Assembly: GCA_035274425.1 (NCBI GenBank)
Contig: DATEOC010000051.1
Coordinates: 25,893-89,892, forward strand
Direction: 5' to 3'
DNA length: 64,000 nucleotides
Source of the DNA: JADMIH01 sp035274425
GTDB lineage: Bacteria > Chloroflexota > Chloroflexia > QHBQ01 > JADMIH01
Below the pieces are notes generated by a model. That model saw only the letters and a program-made list of their open reading frames with translations. It had not been told where the DNA came from and did no database searches. Each line of letters starts with the position of its first letter. Position 1 is the first letter of the stretch. Position numbers and translations under genes: made by a program. Below are positions 51,398 through 59,321 of the stretch, one piece after another.

Positions 51398-51655
51398 TCA
51401 GCGTACCCATTGGGCTGTGTTCAAGATTTCGTCCACTTTGCTCTCTAGAGCAGTAAGTGTCGCGGGTGCGTTGTGGTCGCCGTAATAATGGTTTACCATA
51501 TTGCCCTTATCCGACGTGCTGATTGATAGGCTGGCTGATGGCATATCGGTAACTCCGTAATCGGTGTAGCTCTTCTCTTGCTTGTCAAGCAGGGTCTTAG
51601 AAGTTCTGTAATAGAGACGTTCAAGGGTGCTGGAAAGTTCAGGCGAACAGTATAA
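51398..51655 (-). pseudogene. 3' remnant of a DUF6438-like gene
   Basis: A minus-strand frame without a start reads SPELSSTLERLYYRTS..., then YTDYGVTDMPSASLSIS..., MVNHYYGDHNAP and finally ...KVDEILNTAQWVR with stop TGA at 51398-51400. The order Y-x-D-x-x-V-T-D-x-P-[ST] / hydrophobic-x-x-x-Y-Y-G-D / E-x-x-[IV]-D-x-[IL] / W matches DUF6438 proteins. Its 5' part is missing: going upstream the frame runs out of phase into the HD-domain gene that ends at 51669. Confidence 0.6.
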
Positions 51656-51668
51656 AGCACTAGATAAC

Positions 51669-52223
51669 TCACCCGCGCATGAGTCCGAACACCTTCCTCA
51701 CCAGCTCCCCGAACTCCGCGCAGAATGGCAGGGGTGGGCCTTCGGCGGTGGGGCCGCAGAGGGTGGTGAGGAGGCTGCGGTAATACCACTCCTGTTGCTC
51801 CTTGCCTCGCTTGAACCGCCTCCACACCTCGTCGCCGATCTTTTCCTGGACTTCGGCAATCGTGCGGAGGTTATGCACCTTGTCGGCGCACGCTACGAGC
51901 CGCACCTCCCAGGGGGCCGTGCGCAGGTACTCTATAGTGTGGCGCTTGCGCTCCTCCCACGTCGCCGTCTTGTCCGGCTCCGAGCACCCCTCCACGATGG
52001 CTGCCACGCGCGGGCCGAACTGCTCGCGGATGTGGTCGAGGGTGACGTAGGTATCTTCCACCGTGTCATGCAGGATGCCCGCAGCCACTACCTCATTGGA
52101 GCAGCCCGCCTGCGCCAGCATCATCCCCACGGTATATGGGTGGGTGATATATGGCACGAGGGTCCCCTTACGCACCTGCCCTGCGTGGGCCTCGGCTGCA
52201 ACCTTGATGGCTTTCTCTATCAT
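51669..52223 (-). CDS. HD-domain ppGpp hydrolase-like protein (MESH1/SpoT type)
   Basis: 184 residues. Motifs of the RelA/SpoT hydrolase domain: KAIKVAAEAHAGQVRKG...YITHP (~5-29), GILHDTVEDT with the catalytic HD and ED (~49-58) and CADKVHNLR (~111-119). No synthetase, TGS or ACT domain follows, so it is a small alarmone hydrolase of the MESH1 type, or a related phosphohydrolase. About 50 extra C-terminal residues are not typical. The gene may share a transcript with the alpha/beta hydrolase upstream, but a long heptamer hairpin separates them. Confidence 0.88.
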   Translation of the reverse strand: MIEKAIKVAAEAHAGQVRKGTLVPYITHPYTVGMMLAQAGCSNEVVAAGILHDTVEDTYVTLDHIREQFGPRVAAIVEGCSEPDKTATWEERKRHTIEYLRTAPWEVRLVACADKVHNLRTIAEVQEKIGDEVWRRFKRGKEQQEWYYRSLLTTLCGPTAEGPPLPFCAEFGELVRKVFGLMRG

Positions 52224-52237
52224 AATGAAAAAGGATA

Positions 52238-52309
52238 AAGGATAAGGGATAAAGGAAAAAGGATAAATCGGTTTCTAAATTTATCCTTTTTCCTTTATCC
52301 CTTATCCTT
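52238..52309. terminator. 30-bp inverted repeat of GGATAAA heptamers
   Basis: Arms 52238-52267 and 52280-52309 are perfect complements with a 12-nt loop. Each arm is a run of 7-bp units (GGATAAG, GGATAAA, GGAAAAA). The right arm encodes the last codons and stop (TAA, 52297-52295) of the alpha/beta hydrolase gene; transcribed on the minus strand it makes a strong hairpin between two genes. Confidence 0.88.
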
Positions 52310-53095
52310 CGTAAGAAATGAGAGGACGGCTTGGTTGAACCCTTCGGGATCCTCCATATTAGACATGTGGCCTACGGCGGGCAGAATGACGGTGCGGGCG
52401 TTGGGGATTTGCTCTTGAAGGGTGTCAGCGATGGCGTGGTAGTCGGGCAGGTCATGCTCGCCCATGATAATGAGGGTGGGGGCGCCGATCTCGCTAAGGC
52501 GATGGGCTGCGACAGGGTCGGGCAGGAGGCCGGGGTCGTTATTGACCCAGCTCCAGCCTGAATAGTCGGTAACGATCTGTGTCAGGCGTGGGGCTACCGA
52601 AGAGTTCTGCATTGCGGGCGCGAATAGAGGGTGCGCGAGCCAGAGCGACCTTGCTCCCTCCACATTGCCTACCGCCCAGAGCGCTCCGTCTCGTTTGCTG
52701 CTCTCTTCAGACCAGTTATGGCCCCACAGGACCGAATCGACCAGGATGAGAGTGTGGGTCATGCCAGGGTAGGCAAGCGCGAATTCCAGCGCTATCGCCC
52801 CTCCCAAAGAGAGGCCGAGTATATGCGCGCGGTCTATGCCCAGGTGAACCAGCAGCGCTTTAAGGTCGTCGGCATGGTAATATCCATCCTTACCCGGAAC
52901 CGCCGACTTCCCGTATCCACGTATGTCGTAGCGAACCACTTTGTAATCGCGTGCGAAGACCTCAAATTGGTCGTCCCACATGCGCGTATCGAGGGAGAAT
53001 CCATGGATGAGCACCAGGGGATGCCCGTCCCCCGCAACTTCATAGTAGAGTCGCGTGCCGTTCACCTCGGCGATTCCGCTTTGAATATGCATCAT
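52295..53095 (-). CDS. Alpha/beta-hydrolase
   Basis: 266 residues. Oxyanion motif LIHGFSLD (~29-36), nucleophile elbow GLSLGG (Ser ~94), acid in MGEHDLPDY (~220) and catalytic His in VGHMSNMEDPEGF (~245), so the triad is complete. Resembles 3-oxoadipate enol-lactonases and esterases; natural substrate unknown. The last residues (TKDKG) are read from GGATAAA heptamers, so the C terminus has been remodelled. Confidence 0.92.
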   Translation of the reverse strand: MMHIQSGIAEVNGTRLYYEVAGDGHPLVLIHGFSLDTRMWDDQFEVFARDYKVVRYDIRGYGKSAVPGKDGYYHADDLKALLVHLGIDRAHILGLSLGGAIALEFALAYPGMTHTLILVDSVLWGHNWSEESSKRDGALWAVGNVEGARSLWLAHPLFAPAMQNSSVAPRLTQIVTDYSGWSWVNNDPGLLPDPVAAHRLSEIGAPTLIIMGEHDLPDYHAIADTLQEQIPNARTVILPAVGHMSNMEDPEGFNQAVLSFLTKDKG

Positions 53096-53203
53096 GCTTC
53101 CTTTGAAGCAAAGACCTCCCGCCTCGCGAATTTATTCGCAGGGCGGTTTCTACCGGAACTTTGCTGGTATGATACTTGAGATATACCTATCTGGTAAAGC
53201 ACG

Positions 53204-53231
53204 GAGATTCCTCACTTCGTTCGGAATGACA
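53204..53231. repeat. Single copy of the GAATGACA dispersed element
   Basis: GAGATTCCTCACTTCGTTCG followed by GAATGACA. It is a diverged relative of the arms at 8394-8499. Confidence 0.75.
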
Positions 53232-53284
53232 GGGAAAGATGTGCTTCATCATGCGATACTTACATCCTCCCTTATCCTTTATCC

Positions 53285-55696
53285 TTATGGATTGGGTGTC
53301 GGCTTGGGCTGGGAAGCGCCGCCAGGGATTTGCGAAGGGGAAGCGACTATATACCAATTGGGCCACGCCTGGTACGAGCTGCCATACTGGTCTATCTTAT
53401 CGGGCTGGCCGGGCACGATTACGCGCCGCGTGATGACCACGTCGAGGCCGAAACGGGCGGTCTCCACCTGTTTCTTGGTTCCAGGCGCGAGGCGCGAGTC
53501 TACCTGGTAGACGTCGGGGGGTGGAGACACCTGGTTACTCTTTACCGGACCTTCCAGCTTCACTTCGCCGGGGGGCTTGGTGCCGTAGATGTTCACGGTC
53601 AAGGTATCCGCTCCCGCTACAGCCTCAATCAGCAGGTAGCCGGGTGTGGTGTTCGTGAACTTCAGGTCAACGCCGGGGTCGAACACCGCCGCGTCGAAGC
53701 CGACAGGCTCGCCGCCCGCCTCGTACCACCCCACGCGGTAGGAGTGCTGGTTGCGCTCCGGAATGTCGAGGCCGCTCCAAAATGCCGCCCTGAAAGCGGT
53801 GGTGCTGACCTGGCAGACCCCGCCCCCTACACCACGCGTCGTGCGCTCGGCGGCAATTACGTACCCCTCAACGAAGCCGTGCGTCTCGTCTATACCGCCC
53901 ATCGTGTCGAGAAAGGAGAAGGTGCCGCCGGGTGCTACCACCGTGCCGTTCAGCAGGTTGGCCGCTACCCGGATGTTGGTGGCGCGCTCCTGGGTGGACC
54001 CCGCGAAAGTGGAAGTGCCTCTGCCCACCAGCTCCTTGATGCCGAGTGCCGGGAGGTCTTTGCTTGAAACGGTGGGGGTGATCACCCTGCCTGGCAGATC
54101 GTACACTCGAGTATCGCTTGTGCCCGCGTGCTCCTTGATGGAGGCTGCCACCGTCGCGGCGTCGGTCTCGAAACCCTCTATAGATTCGCTGAGCACCGAT
54201 ACCTGGCCGTCCCGCCATGCGAAGCGGGCATTCTGAGCGGGACGACGCGCCTGCTGCGCCCAACCTTCGCTCAGAATCTCTAGCTGGCTATCTTTCCAGC
54301 CAAGCTGCACGTGGCGCTCCGCTTCGGGGTCGGGGTTGCGCTCGATTGTGGTGAAGCGGATGAGGGCTTCGCGGTCGAGGGAGAAGCTCTTGCCGGGCCA
54401 GGCGGTGGCGGTAATAGGCGCGCTGACTCGCAGCATCAACTGCGCCTCGATATATCCGACCTCCTCAGCCGAAACCGCGGGCTGCGCTACCTCAACGGGG
54501 AGGTCTACTTTACCCGCCTCCAGCTTTATGAGGGTCTCGCGTATCATCATGATTGCCGGGTAGACCTGTAGGGTGCGGCCTTCTACGCCTGGGAGGGCGA
54601 CCACGCGGGTGCCATCCAGCCGCACATCCCCCTCGAATAGCTCCTGGTCTATCTCGCTTGCTACGGTGTTTGTCAGGTACGATTGGAGCACAGGCTCGCT
54701 CATCTGCACAGAGAGGGGCACGACGTAGCCACCCTGGGCAGAGGCCCACTGCTGCCCGACGCTGCCGAACATGTCGGGCGTGCGGCCTACCTTGAACGCT
54801 TCGTCTACCGTCGCGTCAACGTCTACCTTGAGGCCCAGCTGGTCGGCGTTTGGTCGCCACTCTTTGTTGCGCCAGGAGAGGACCACCGGCTGCGCGACGA
54901 ACTCCTGCACCTTGCCCAGGAGGAGCTTTTTAGCTTCGTCCTGGGTCTTGCCGCCGAGATCGGTGCCGAGGACGTTCACGCCAGCGTATATCTTGCCGGC
55001 ATACTGCCCTTGCCACGCCAATGTGAAAGCCACCACGCCAATGATCGCTATCGCGAAGACGCCCACCAGCACCCAAATCACCCATAGCCCGCGCCGCTTC
55101 TTGCCGCCCGCGAGGTCTACTCCCAGGTAGCGCGGATGGGCTGTGGTTTCGAGAGGCTTTCCCTCAACTTTGAGATTTCGGATCTCTCTATTTTGGATTT
55201 TGGATTTTGGATTTTGGATTTTTGGGGCTTGGGGACGCTGTATTGGGGTGTAGCGGAGGGTCTCTTCGTCGGCTGCGGTGTGGCCTGCCCAGCTTGACGG
55301 CTGGCGCACCTGCGTCTGGCTCAGTTCGGCTCCCGATCTTGGGGTTTGGGGGGTTGGAGCCTGGGGCCGTGGTGGAGATGGGGGCAAGGAGCGCTCGATA
55401 CGTGCTACAGGCTGTTGTGCTTGTCTGCCGATGTCGAAACGGGAGCGATTTATTACAGGGAGTGGTCGAGTCGATTTGGGACCGTTAGCTCCTTCCGCAT
55501 CTGTGAGATCGTTTGAGGTTGGGTGGGAGGTCCAGGGGGAGATGTCGGCGTCCTGGGTGGCCCTGGTGCGAGGGCTGCCTTCCGGGTCAAGCCCGGAGCG
55601 TGCCCCCTGCCCGGATGATGGCCTCTGGGGCCACTCCGGCCTGTAGTCTATCTCTACGCTATCCTCGCCAGGATGGCTTTCAAGTTCGTCGTCCAT
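53285..55696 (-). CDS. VanW-domain wall protein with peptidoglycan-binding-like repeats
   Basis: 803 residues. A Pro/Ser-rich cytosolic region (~1-200) precedes one membrane helix (~207-228). Outside are two or three PG_binding_4-like repeats (~235-345 and ~370-500; AGVNVLGTDLGGKTQDEAKKLL) and a VanW domain (~565-700: GRGTSTFAGS...NIRVAANLLNG...GGTFSFL...GVGGGVCQVSTT...RNQHS). The C-terminal ~90 residues resemble a G5-type strand module. It probably acts in cell-wall assembly. Residues ~160-172 (KIQNPKSKIQN) are translated TCCAAAA heptamers. Confidence 0.9.
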   Translation of the reverse strand: MDDELESHPGEDSVEIDYRPEWPQRPSSGQGARSGLDPEGSPRTRATQDADISPWTSHPTSNDLTDAEGANGPKSTRPLPVINRSRFDIGRQAQQPVARIERSLPPSPPRPQAPTPQTPRSGAELSQTQVRQPSSWAGHTAADEETLRYTPIQRPQAPKIQNPKSKIQNREIRNLKVEGKPLETTAHPRYLGVDLAGGKKRRGLWVIWVLVGVFAIAIIGVVAFTLAWQGQYAGKIYAGVNVLGTDLGGKTQDEAKKLLLGKVQEFVAQPVVLSWRNKEWRPNADQLGLKVDVDATVDEAFKVGRTPDMFGSVGQQWASAQGGYVVPLSVQMSEPVLQSYLTNTVASEIDQELFEGDVRLDGTRVVALPGVEGRTLQVYPAIMMIRETLIKLEAGKVDLPVEVAQPAVSAEEVGYIEAQLMLRVSAPITATAWPGKSFSLDREALIRFTTIERNPDPEAERHVQLGWKDSQLEILSEGWAQQARRPAQNARFAWRDGQVSVLSESIEGFETDAATVAASIKEHAGTSDTRVYDLPGRVITPTVSSKDLPALGIKELVGRGTSTFAGSTQERATNIRVAANLLNGTVVAPGGTFSFLDTMGGIDETHGFVEGYVIAAERTTRGVGGGVCQVSTTAFRAAFWSGLDIPERNQHSYRVGWYEAGGEPVGFDAAVFDPGVDLKFTNTTPGYLLIEAVAGADTLTVNIYGTKPPGEVKLEGPVKSNQVSPPPDVYQVDSRLAPGTKKQVETARFGLDVVITRRVIVPGQPDKIDQYGSSYQAWPNWYIVASPSQIPGGASQPKPTPNP
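55191..55223. repeat. TCCAAAA heptamer array inside the VanW gene
   Basis: About four units of TTTTGGA on the plus strand, translated on the minus strand as KIQNPKS repeats. Confidence 0.92.
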
Positions 55697-55708
55697 TTGA
55701 GACCTTTC

Positions 55709-55863
55709 TGAAACGTGAAACGTGAAACGTGAAACGTGATGCGTGATAATAAATCAATAAAACCTTTGTGTTCTTCGTGTCTTTGTGTTCTTTGTGATTA
55801 ATTCCTCACGCATCACGTTTCACGTTTCACCGTCCATCGTCTATCGTCTATCGTCCTTCGTCC
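55709..55863. repeat. GAAACGT/GATGCGT and CTTTGTG arrays forming a large hairpin
   Basis: Five GAAACGT units, one GATGCGT, then TTTGTGTTCTTCGTG units, then reversed CACGCAT/CACGTTT and CGTCTAT units. The outer GAAACGT and ACGTTTC runs are complementary. Confidence 0.9.
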
Positions 55864-55867
55864 GTCC

Positions 55868-56326
55868 TCAGCTTTCCGTCCATTTGAGCCGGACGCCGCC
55901 GATGCCTACGATGTCGCCTTCGGAGAGGGCGGCTGGGCGGTTTATTTCGGCGTCGTTCAGGAAAGTGCCGTTGGTGGAGGCTACGTCCTCAAGCCAGGCG
56001 CGCCCATCGCGCCAACTTATGAGGGTGTGCTCTCCTGAGATAAAATCGTCCTCCAGCACAATCGTGTTGGACGCCTTACGTCCCAGGGAGGTCACCGCCT
56101 GCAAAGTAAAGACTGTGCCTGGGGTGAGGCGGCTGCCGCCGGGGTCTACGACTACCAACTTGCCGTACCTCGACCTCGGCTGGGCGGCCACGACCTGCCC
56201 GGCCTGCCTCAAATCGCGCACGAGGACCCGCATCACCTGGAACAAGAAGAGGTAAATCAGCCCGATGAACGCTATACGAAGGGCCAGCACGAAGAAATCA
56301 AATGGTAGCGTCTGGGAACTAGGCAT
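55868..56326 (-). CDS. FHA-domain membrane protein (FhaB/FipA-like)
   Basis: 152 residues. One membrane helix (~10-32), then an FHA domain (~75-150) with SLGRKASNTIVLEDDFISGEHTLI (here G-R, S-x-x-H positions are S-G-E-H) and STNGTFLND, the phosphothreonine-binding loops. FHA proteins of this layout read Ser/Thr kinase signals during cell-wall synthesis and division in Actinobacteria and Chloroflexota. It follows the FhaA-like gene on the same strand, 119 bp away across heptamer repeats. Confidence 0.9.
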   Translation of the reverse strand: MPSSQTLPFDFFVLALRIAFIGLIYLFLFQVMRVLVRDLRQAGQVVAAQPRSRYGKLVVVDPGGSRLTPGTVFTLQAVTSLGRKASNTIVLEDDFISGEHTLISWRDGRAWLEDVASTNGTFLNDAEINRPAALSEGDIVGIGGVRLKWTES

Positions 56327-56330
56327 TTGG

Positions 56331-56403
56331 AGTGCGGAGTGCGGAGTGCGGAGTGTGGAGTGTATAGCGCGTGATGCGTGATGCGTGATGCGTGATGCGT
56401 AGG
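56331..56403. repeat. GTGCGGA and GATGCGT heptamer arrays between the FHA genes
   Basis: Four GTGCGGA/GTGTGGA units then four GATGCGT units. They separate two genes that are normally adjacent. Confidence 0.93.
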
Positions 56404-56445
56404 CTCATTGATCTCCTGTTGTCCTCTGCTACCTGTCGGTTGCAA

Positions 56446-57294
56446 TTATCCTTGCGTGAAGAGTATCTCTAAGCCGCCTAGAGAGATTACGTCGCCGGAG
56501 GCCAGGACTACCGCTTCTACGGGTTGGTTCCGCACGAAGGTGCCGTTGGTCGACCTCAAGTCTCGCAGCAGATAATGATTGTGGCGGAAAGTTACCTGTG
56601 CATGGTGGCGTGACACTCGTGGGTCATCTATCACCAGGTCATTGTCGAGGCCGCGCCCGATGGAGAGGAGCGTCTTCGTTACCTGGAAGTTGCGGTGTGC
56701 CAGCTCTCCCGTCAACGGTTGGAGCCACGCCGGTGGTGGGACTACGCCGGTCCGCGAGCTGGGCTGGCCTCCTTGTGGGTGAGCCTGTGGCACGTGAGTC
56801 ATGGCGTGCGTGCGGTCGGTCTCGCCCGGAGAGGCCCCACCGGGGTTTGGTCCGCCGAGGTTCATCGTGGAGGCCTGGGGGCCAGCTTTAGAGCGTCCGG
56901 CGTTGGCAAGGGCCGCTGCCGCAGGCTCGTCGCTGAGCCGCGCTACCACATCTATGCTGCGCCGCGACATACCTTCGCCTGCCTGGAGGAGGACTTTGGG
57001 CCGCGCTACGAGGGAGTAGCCTCGCTCCGCCGCGAGGTCCGAGATGAACTCGGCCATGTTGTGCTCTAACGAATGGCGGAACGGCTCGAACTCTGCAAAG
57101 TCCTCTTTGTGGAGGGTGACTTCGTAGTGGTTGGGTACGTAGGTCTGCCCGACGCTGATGGTGGGGTGGGCCTCCATCTCGCGCTCAAGGCGCTTGGCTA
57201 TCTCCGCGGGCTGGATGGGGCTGCGGAAGAGGCGGGCGAACGACCCCTCCATCAACCTCTCAACAAACCCCTCGAAACGCTCCAGAGCCTGCAA
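56446..57294 (-). CDS. FhaA-like protein: DUF3662 and FHA domains
   Basis: 282 residues. Residues ~1-120 are DUF3662 (ALERFEGFVERLMEGSFARLFRSPIQPAEIAKRLEREM), a linker rich in Pro and Gly follows, and residues ~195-280 are an FHA domain with SIGRGLDNDLVIDDPRVSRHHAQV and STNGTFVRNQP. It binds phosphothreonine peptides; FhaA scaffolds cell-wall enzymes downstream of PknB-type kinases. The kinase, FtsW/RodA and PBP genes usually next to it are not in this window. Confidence 0.92.
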   Translation of the reverse strand: MQALERFEGFVERLMEGSFARLFRSPIQPAEIAKRLEREMEAHPTISVGQTYVPNHYEVTLHKEDFAEFEPFRHSLEHNMAEFISDLAAERGYSLVARPKVLLQAGEGMSRRSIDVVARLSDEPAAAALANAGRSKAGPQASTMNLGGPNPGGASPGETDRTHAMTHVPQAHPQGGQPSSRTGVVPPPAWLQPLTGELAHRNFQVTKTLLSIGRGLDNDLVIDDPRVSRHHAQVTFRHNHYLLRDLRSTNGTFVRNQPVEAVVLASGDVISLGGLEILFTQG

Positions 57295-57471
57295 AGCTTG
57301 CCTCCACCCTATTTACGCATTCGCGTTCGATTATGGTGCACTCCGGCGCACCCGGTGTGCGATTAAGCAGCAAAATAGCGGCCCGCCGTCCGCATCCGGC
57401 ATTATACCCTTCGCAGAGAGTGTGGTCAAACATGTGGAAGAATTGTGTAAGCGTTCAGAATGAACTTGTCG

Positions 57472-57870
57472 CTATCGCGTGTACCAATAGGCCCAGGCAA
57501 CGAGTATGGGCTGCACGGGTAGCCGGAGCCATGCAATCTCAATGGGCACGCCGGGCATCGCCGGGTCAGGGGTCCCCGCGGTAAGTGCTCCATGTATGTT
57601 GGCCGGGAAGATGGCGATGAGAGTTACCACCAGTCCCCAGGCTGCCATACGTTGCGTGCGTGGGATTAAGAGGAGCAATCCTAACACCCCTTCTATAACA
57701 CCACTTACAGCTACCGCTTCAGAGTGTAGCGGTACGTAAGGAGGCATCAATCGCATATAGAAATCGCGCTTCGTGAAGTGAGCAACGCTGCTCACAACAA
57801 ATAGTAGCGCGAGAGGCCACTTCAATAGGGTCTTTGCTAACTGCACTGGAACACTTCTCCTGTAGTACAT
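57472..57870 (-). CDS. DoxX-like membrane protein
   Basis: 132 residues with four membrane segments. The order of basic helix 1, the HFTKRDFYMRLMPPYVP loop (~32-48), the GVIEGVLGLLLLIPRTQR stretch and the last helix ending VAWAYWYTR matches DoxX-type proteins. Members take part in thiosulfate:quinone oxidation or redox stress in other bacteria; here there is no partner gene to choose a role. ATG 57870. Confidence 0.82.
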   Translation of the reverse strand: MYYRRSVPVQLAKTLLKWPLALLFVVSSVAHFTKRDFYMRLMPPYVPLHSEAVAVSGVIEGVLGLLLLIPRTQRMAAWGLVVTLIAIFPANIHGALTAGTPDPAMPGVPIEIAWLRLPVQPILVAWAYWYTR

Positions 57871-58019
57871 ATGTAGATTTGGTGTTAGTACCTATTTGTG
57901 ATCTCCGGGTGATGCCTTTTGGGGGTGCTTTCTCTATAATCATTACGATAGTGATATGTATAACGGTTTCTGAAGCGCGCTAAGGCGGCGAGTTACGTGA
58001 ACCTCCGGCGTCCCGAAAA

Positions 58020-59306
58020 GTGAGGAATATCTTGCAAGCTGCATCCAACCCGGTGAGGGGCGGCACGATTCCCATGCTCGGCATCAAGAAGCGAGCTAAT
58101 GTCGAGCGCACCGTCGCTAAAGATGCGCTCAAGTTCGCCTTCGTGGTGTGGCTCGTCGTGCGTATAGTCCTCTCAGGGTGGGGTGCCGTTATTATGGCTG
58201 TCGCACCCGCCGGCTCACATGAGCACGTTTTGCGCGATTACCCAGATGTGACACTCCCCAATCATGACCTGTATGGATACACCGTCGGCGTCTGGAACAT
58301 TTACGATACTCGCCACTATATCACTATTGCTGAGCAGGGGTACGAGGCCGATCCCGACTGGCTACCTGCATTCTTCCCAGGCTACCCGCTCATGATCAAG
58401 GCGCTAAGCCCTTTATTCCTGGGCGACTCGCTCCTCGCGGCGCTGATCATAGCGAACCTCTGCGCCATTATATTCTTCTGGTATTTGTACCGCCTGGTAG
58501 AGCCTGAGTATGGGGAGGCTATAGCGAAGCGTGCGGTACTCCTCAGCGCGATTTTCCCCGCATCTTTCTTCCTCTTTATGGGTTACACCGAGGCCCCATT
58601 ACTCGCTTTTAGCGTCGCAGCCCTCTATTACGCAAAGGAGCAAAAGTGGTGGCTGGCGGGAGTGCTAGCAGGGGGAGCGGCGCTGATAAAGCAGCCAGGC
58701 ATTTTCCTGGTTGCGCCCCTCGCTTATATATACTGGCGGCAGCTCAGCGCCAACCGGGAAGAGTGGCCCTTGCGCAGGAAGCTCGATTGGTTTTGGATCC
58801 TGCTCGGCCCTATCGCCGCACTTTCCTACTCGCTCTATCGACAATTGTATATCCCCGCCTCTGCTGTCGACACAGGGGGACTGCTCTGGTTCAACCAGTC
58901 TACCGCAGCAGGGAGTCAGAGTCTTACCTTCCCCGGACTCCCCCTCTTCAATGCTATCAGCGTCGTGCGTTCCGACAACCCTCTATTGCCCTACAATCTC
59001 ATGGACATAGGGTTCACGTTGCTTATGGTGGCAGCACTTATTGGCGTCGTGCGCAAGGTACGCTCGGCTCCATACCTCATCTTCTCGCTGATGGTCGGGC
59101 TGGTAAACCTGTCGGTATATATGTGGACGTACGAGTACCGCCCGGAGGCTAATATGCCCCGGCGTATGTTGATCATCTTCCCGGTCTTCATATTCTTCGC
59201 GCTCGCGCTGGCAAACCGGCGGGCCTACCGCCTGGTCACTTATATCTCGTCCGCGCTATTCTTGTGTCTCTCAGGCCTCTTCATAAACTGGATATTCGTG
59301 AGTTAG
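58020..59306 (+). CDS. PIG-V-like polytopic glycosyltransferase, copy 1
   Basis: 428 residues from GTG 58020; ATG 58074 is an alternative that would align better with the copy downstream. About ten membrane segments. The first outside loop has YDTRHYITIAEQGY (~98-111), with the Asp typical of GT-C mannosyltransferases, then AFFPGYPLMIK; PIG-V family proteins share W-D-x-x-x-Y-x-x-I-A-x-x-G-Y and F-F-P-x-Y-P. It probably transfers mannose from a lipid carrier at the outer face of the membrane. A tandem paralogue starts 15 bp after it. Confidence 0.88.
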   Translation: MRNILQAASNPVRGGTIPMLGIKKRANVERTVAKDALKFAFVVWLVVRIVLSGWGAVIMAVAPAGSHEHVLRDYPDVTLPNHDLYGYTVGVWNIYDTRHYITIAEQGYEADPDWLPAFFPGYPLMIKALSPLFLGDSLLAALIIANLCAIIFFWYLYRLVEPEYGEAIAKRAVLLSAIFPASFFLFMGYTEAPLLAFSVAALYYAKEQKWWLAGVLAGGAALIKQPGIFLVAPLAYIYWRQLSANREEWPLRRKLDWFWILLGPIAALSYSLYRQLYIPASAVDTGGLLWFNQSTAAGSQSLTFPGLPLFNAISVVRSDNPLLPYNLMDIGFTLLMVAALIGVVRKVRSAPYLIFSLMVGLVNLSVYMWTYEYRPEANMPRRMLIIFPVFIFFALALANRRAYRLVTYISSALFLCLSGLFINWIFVS

Positions 59307-59321
59307 GGATAAGAGAAATAG

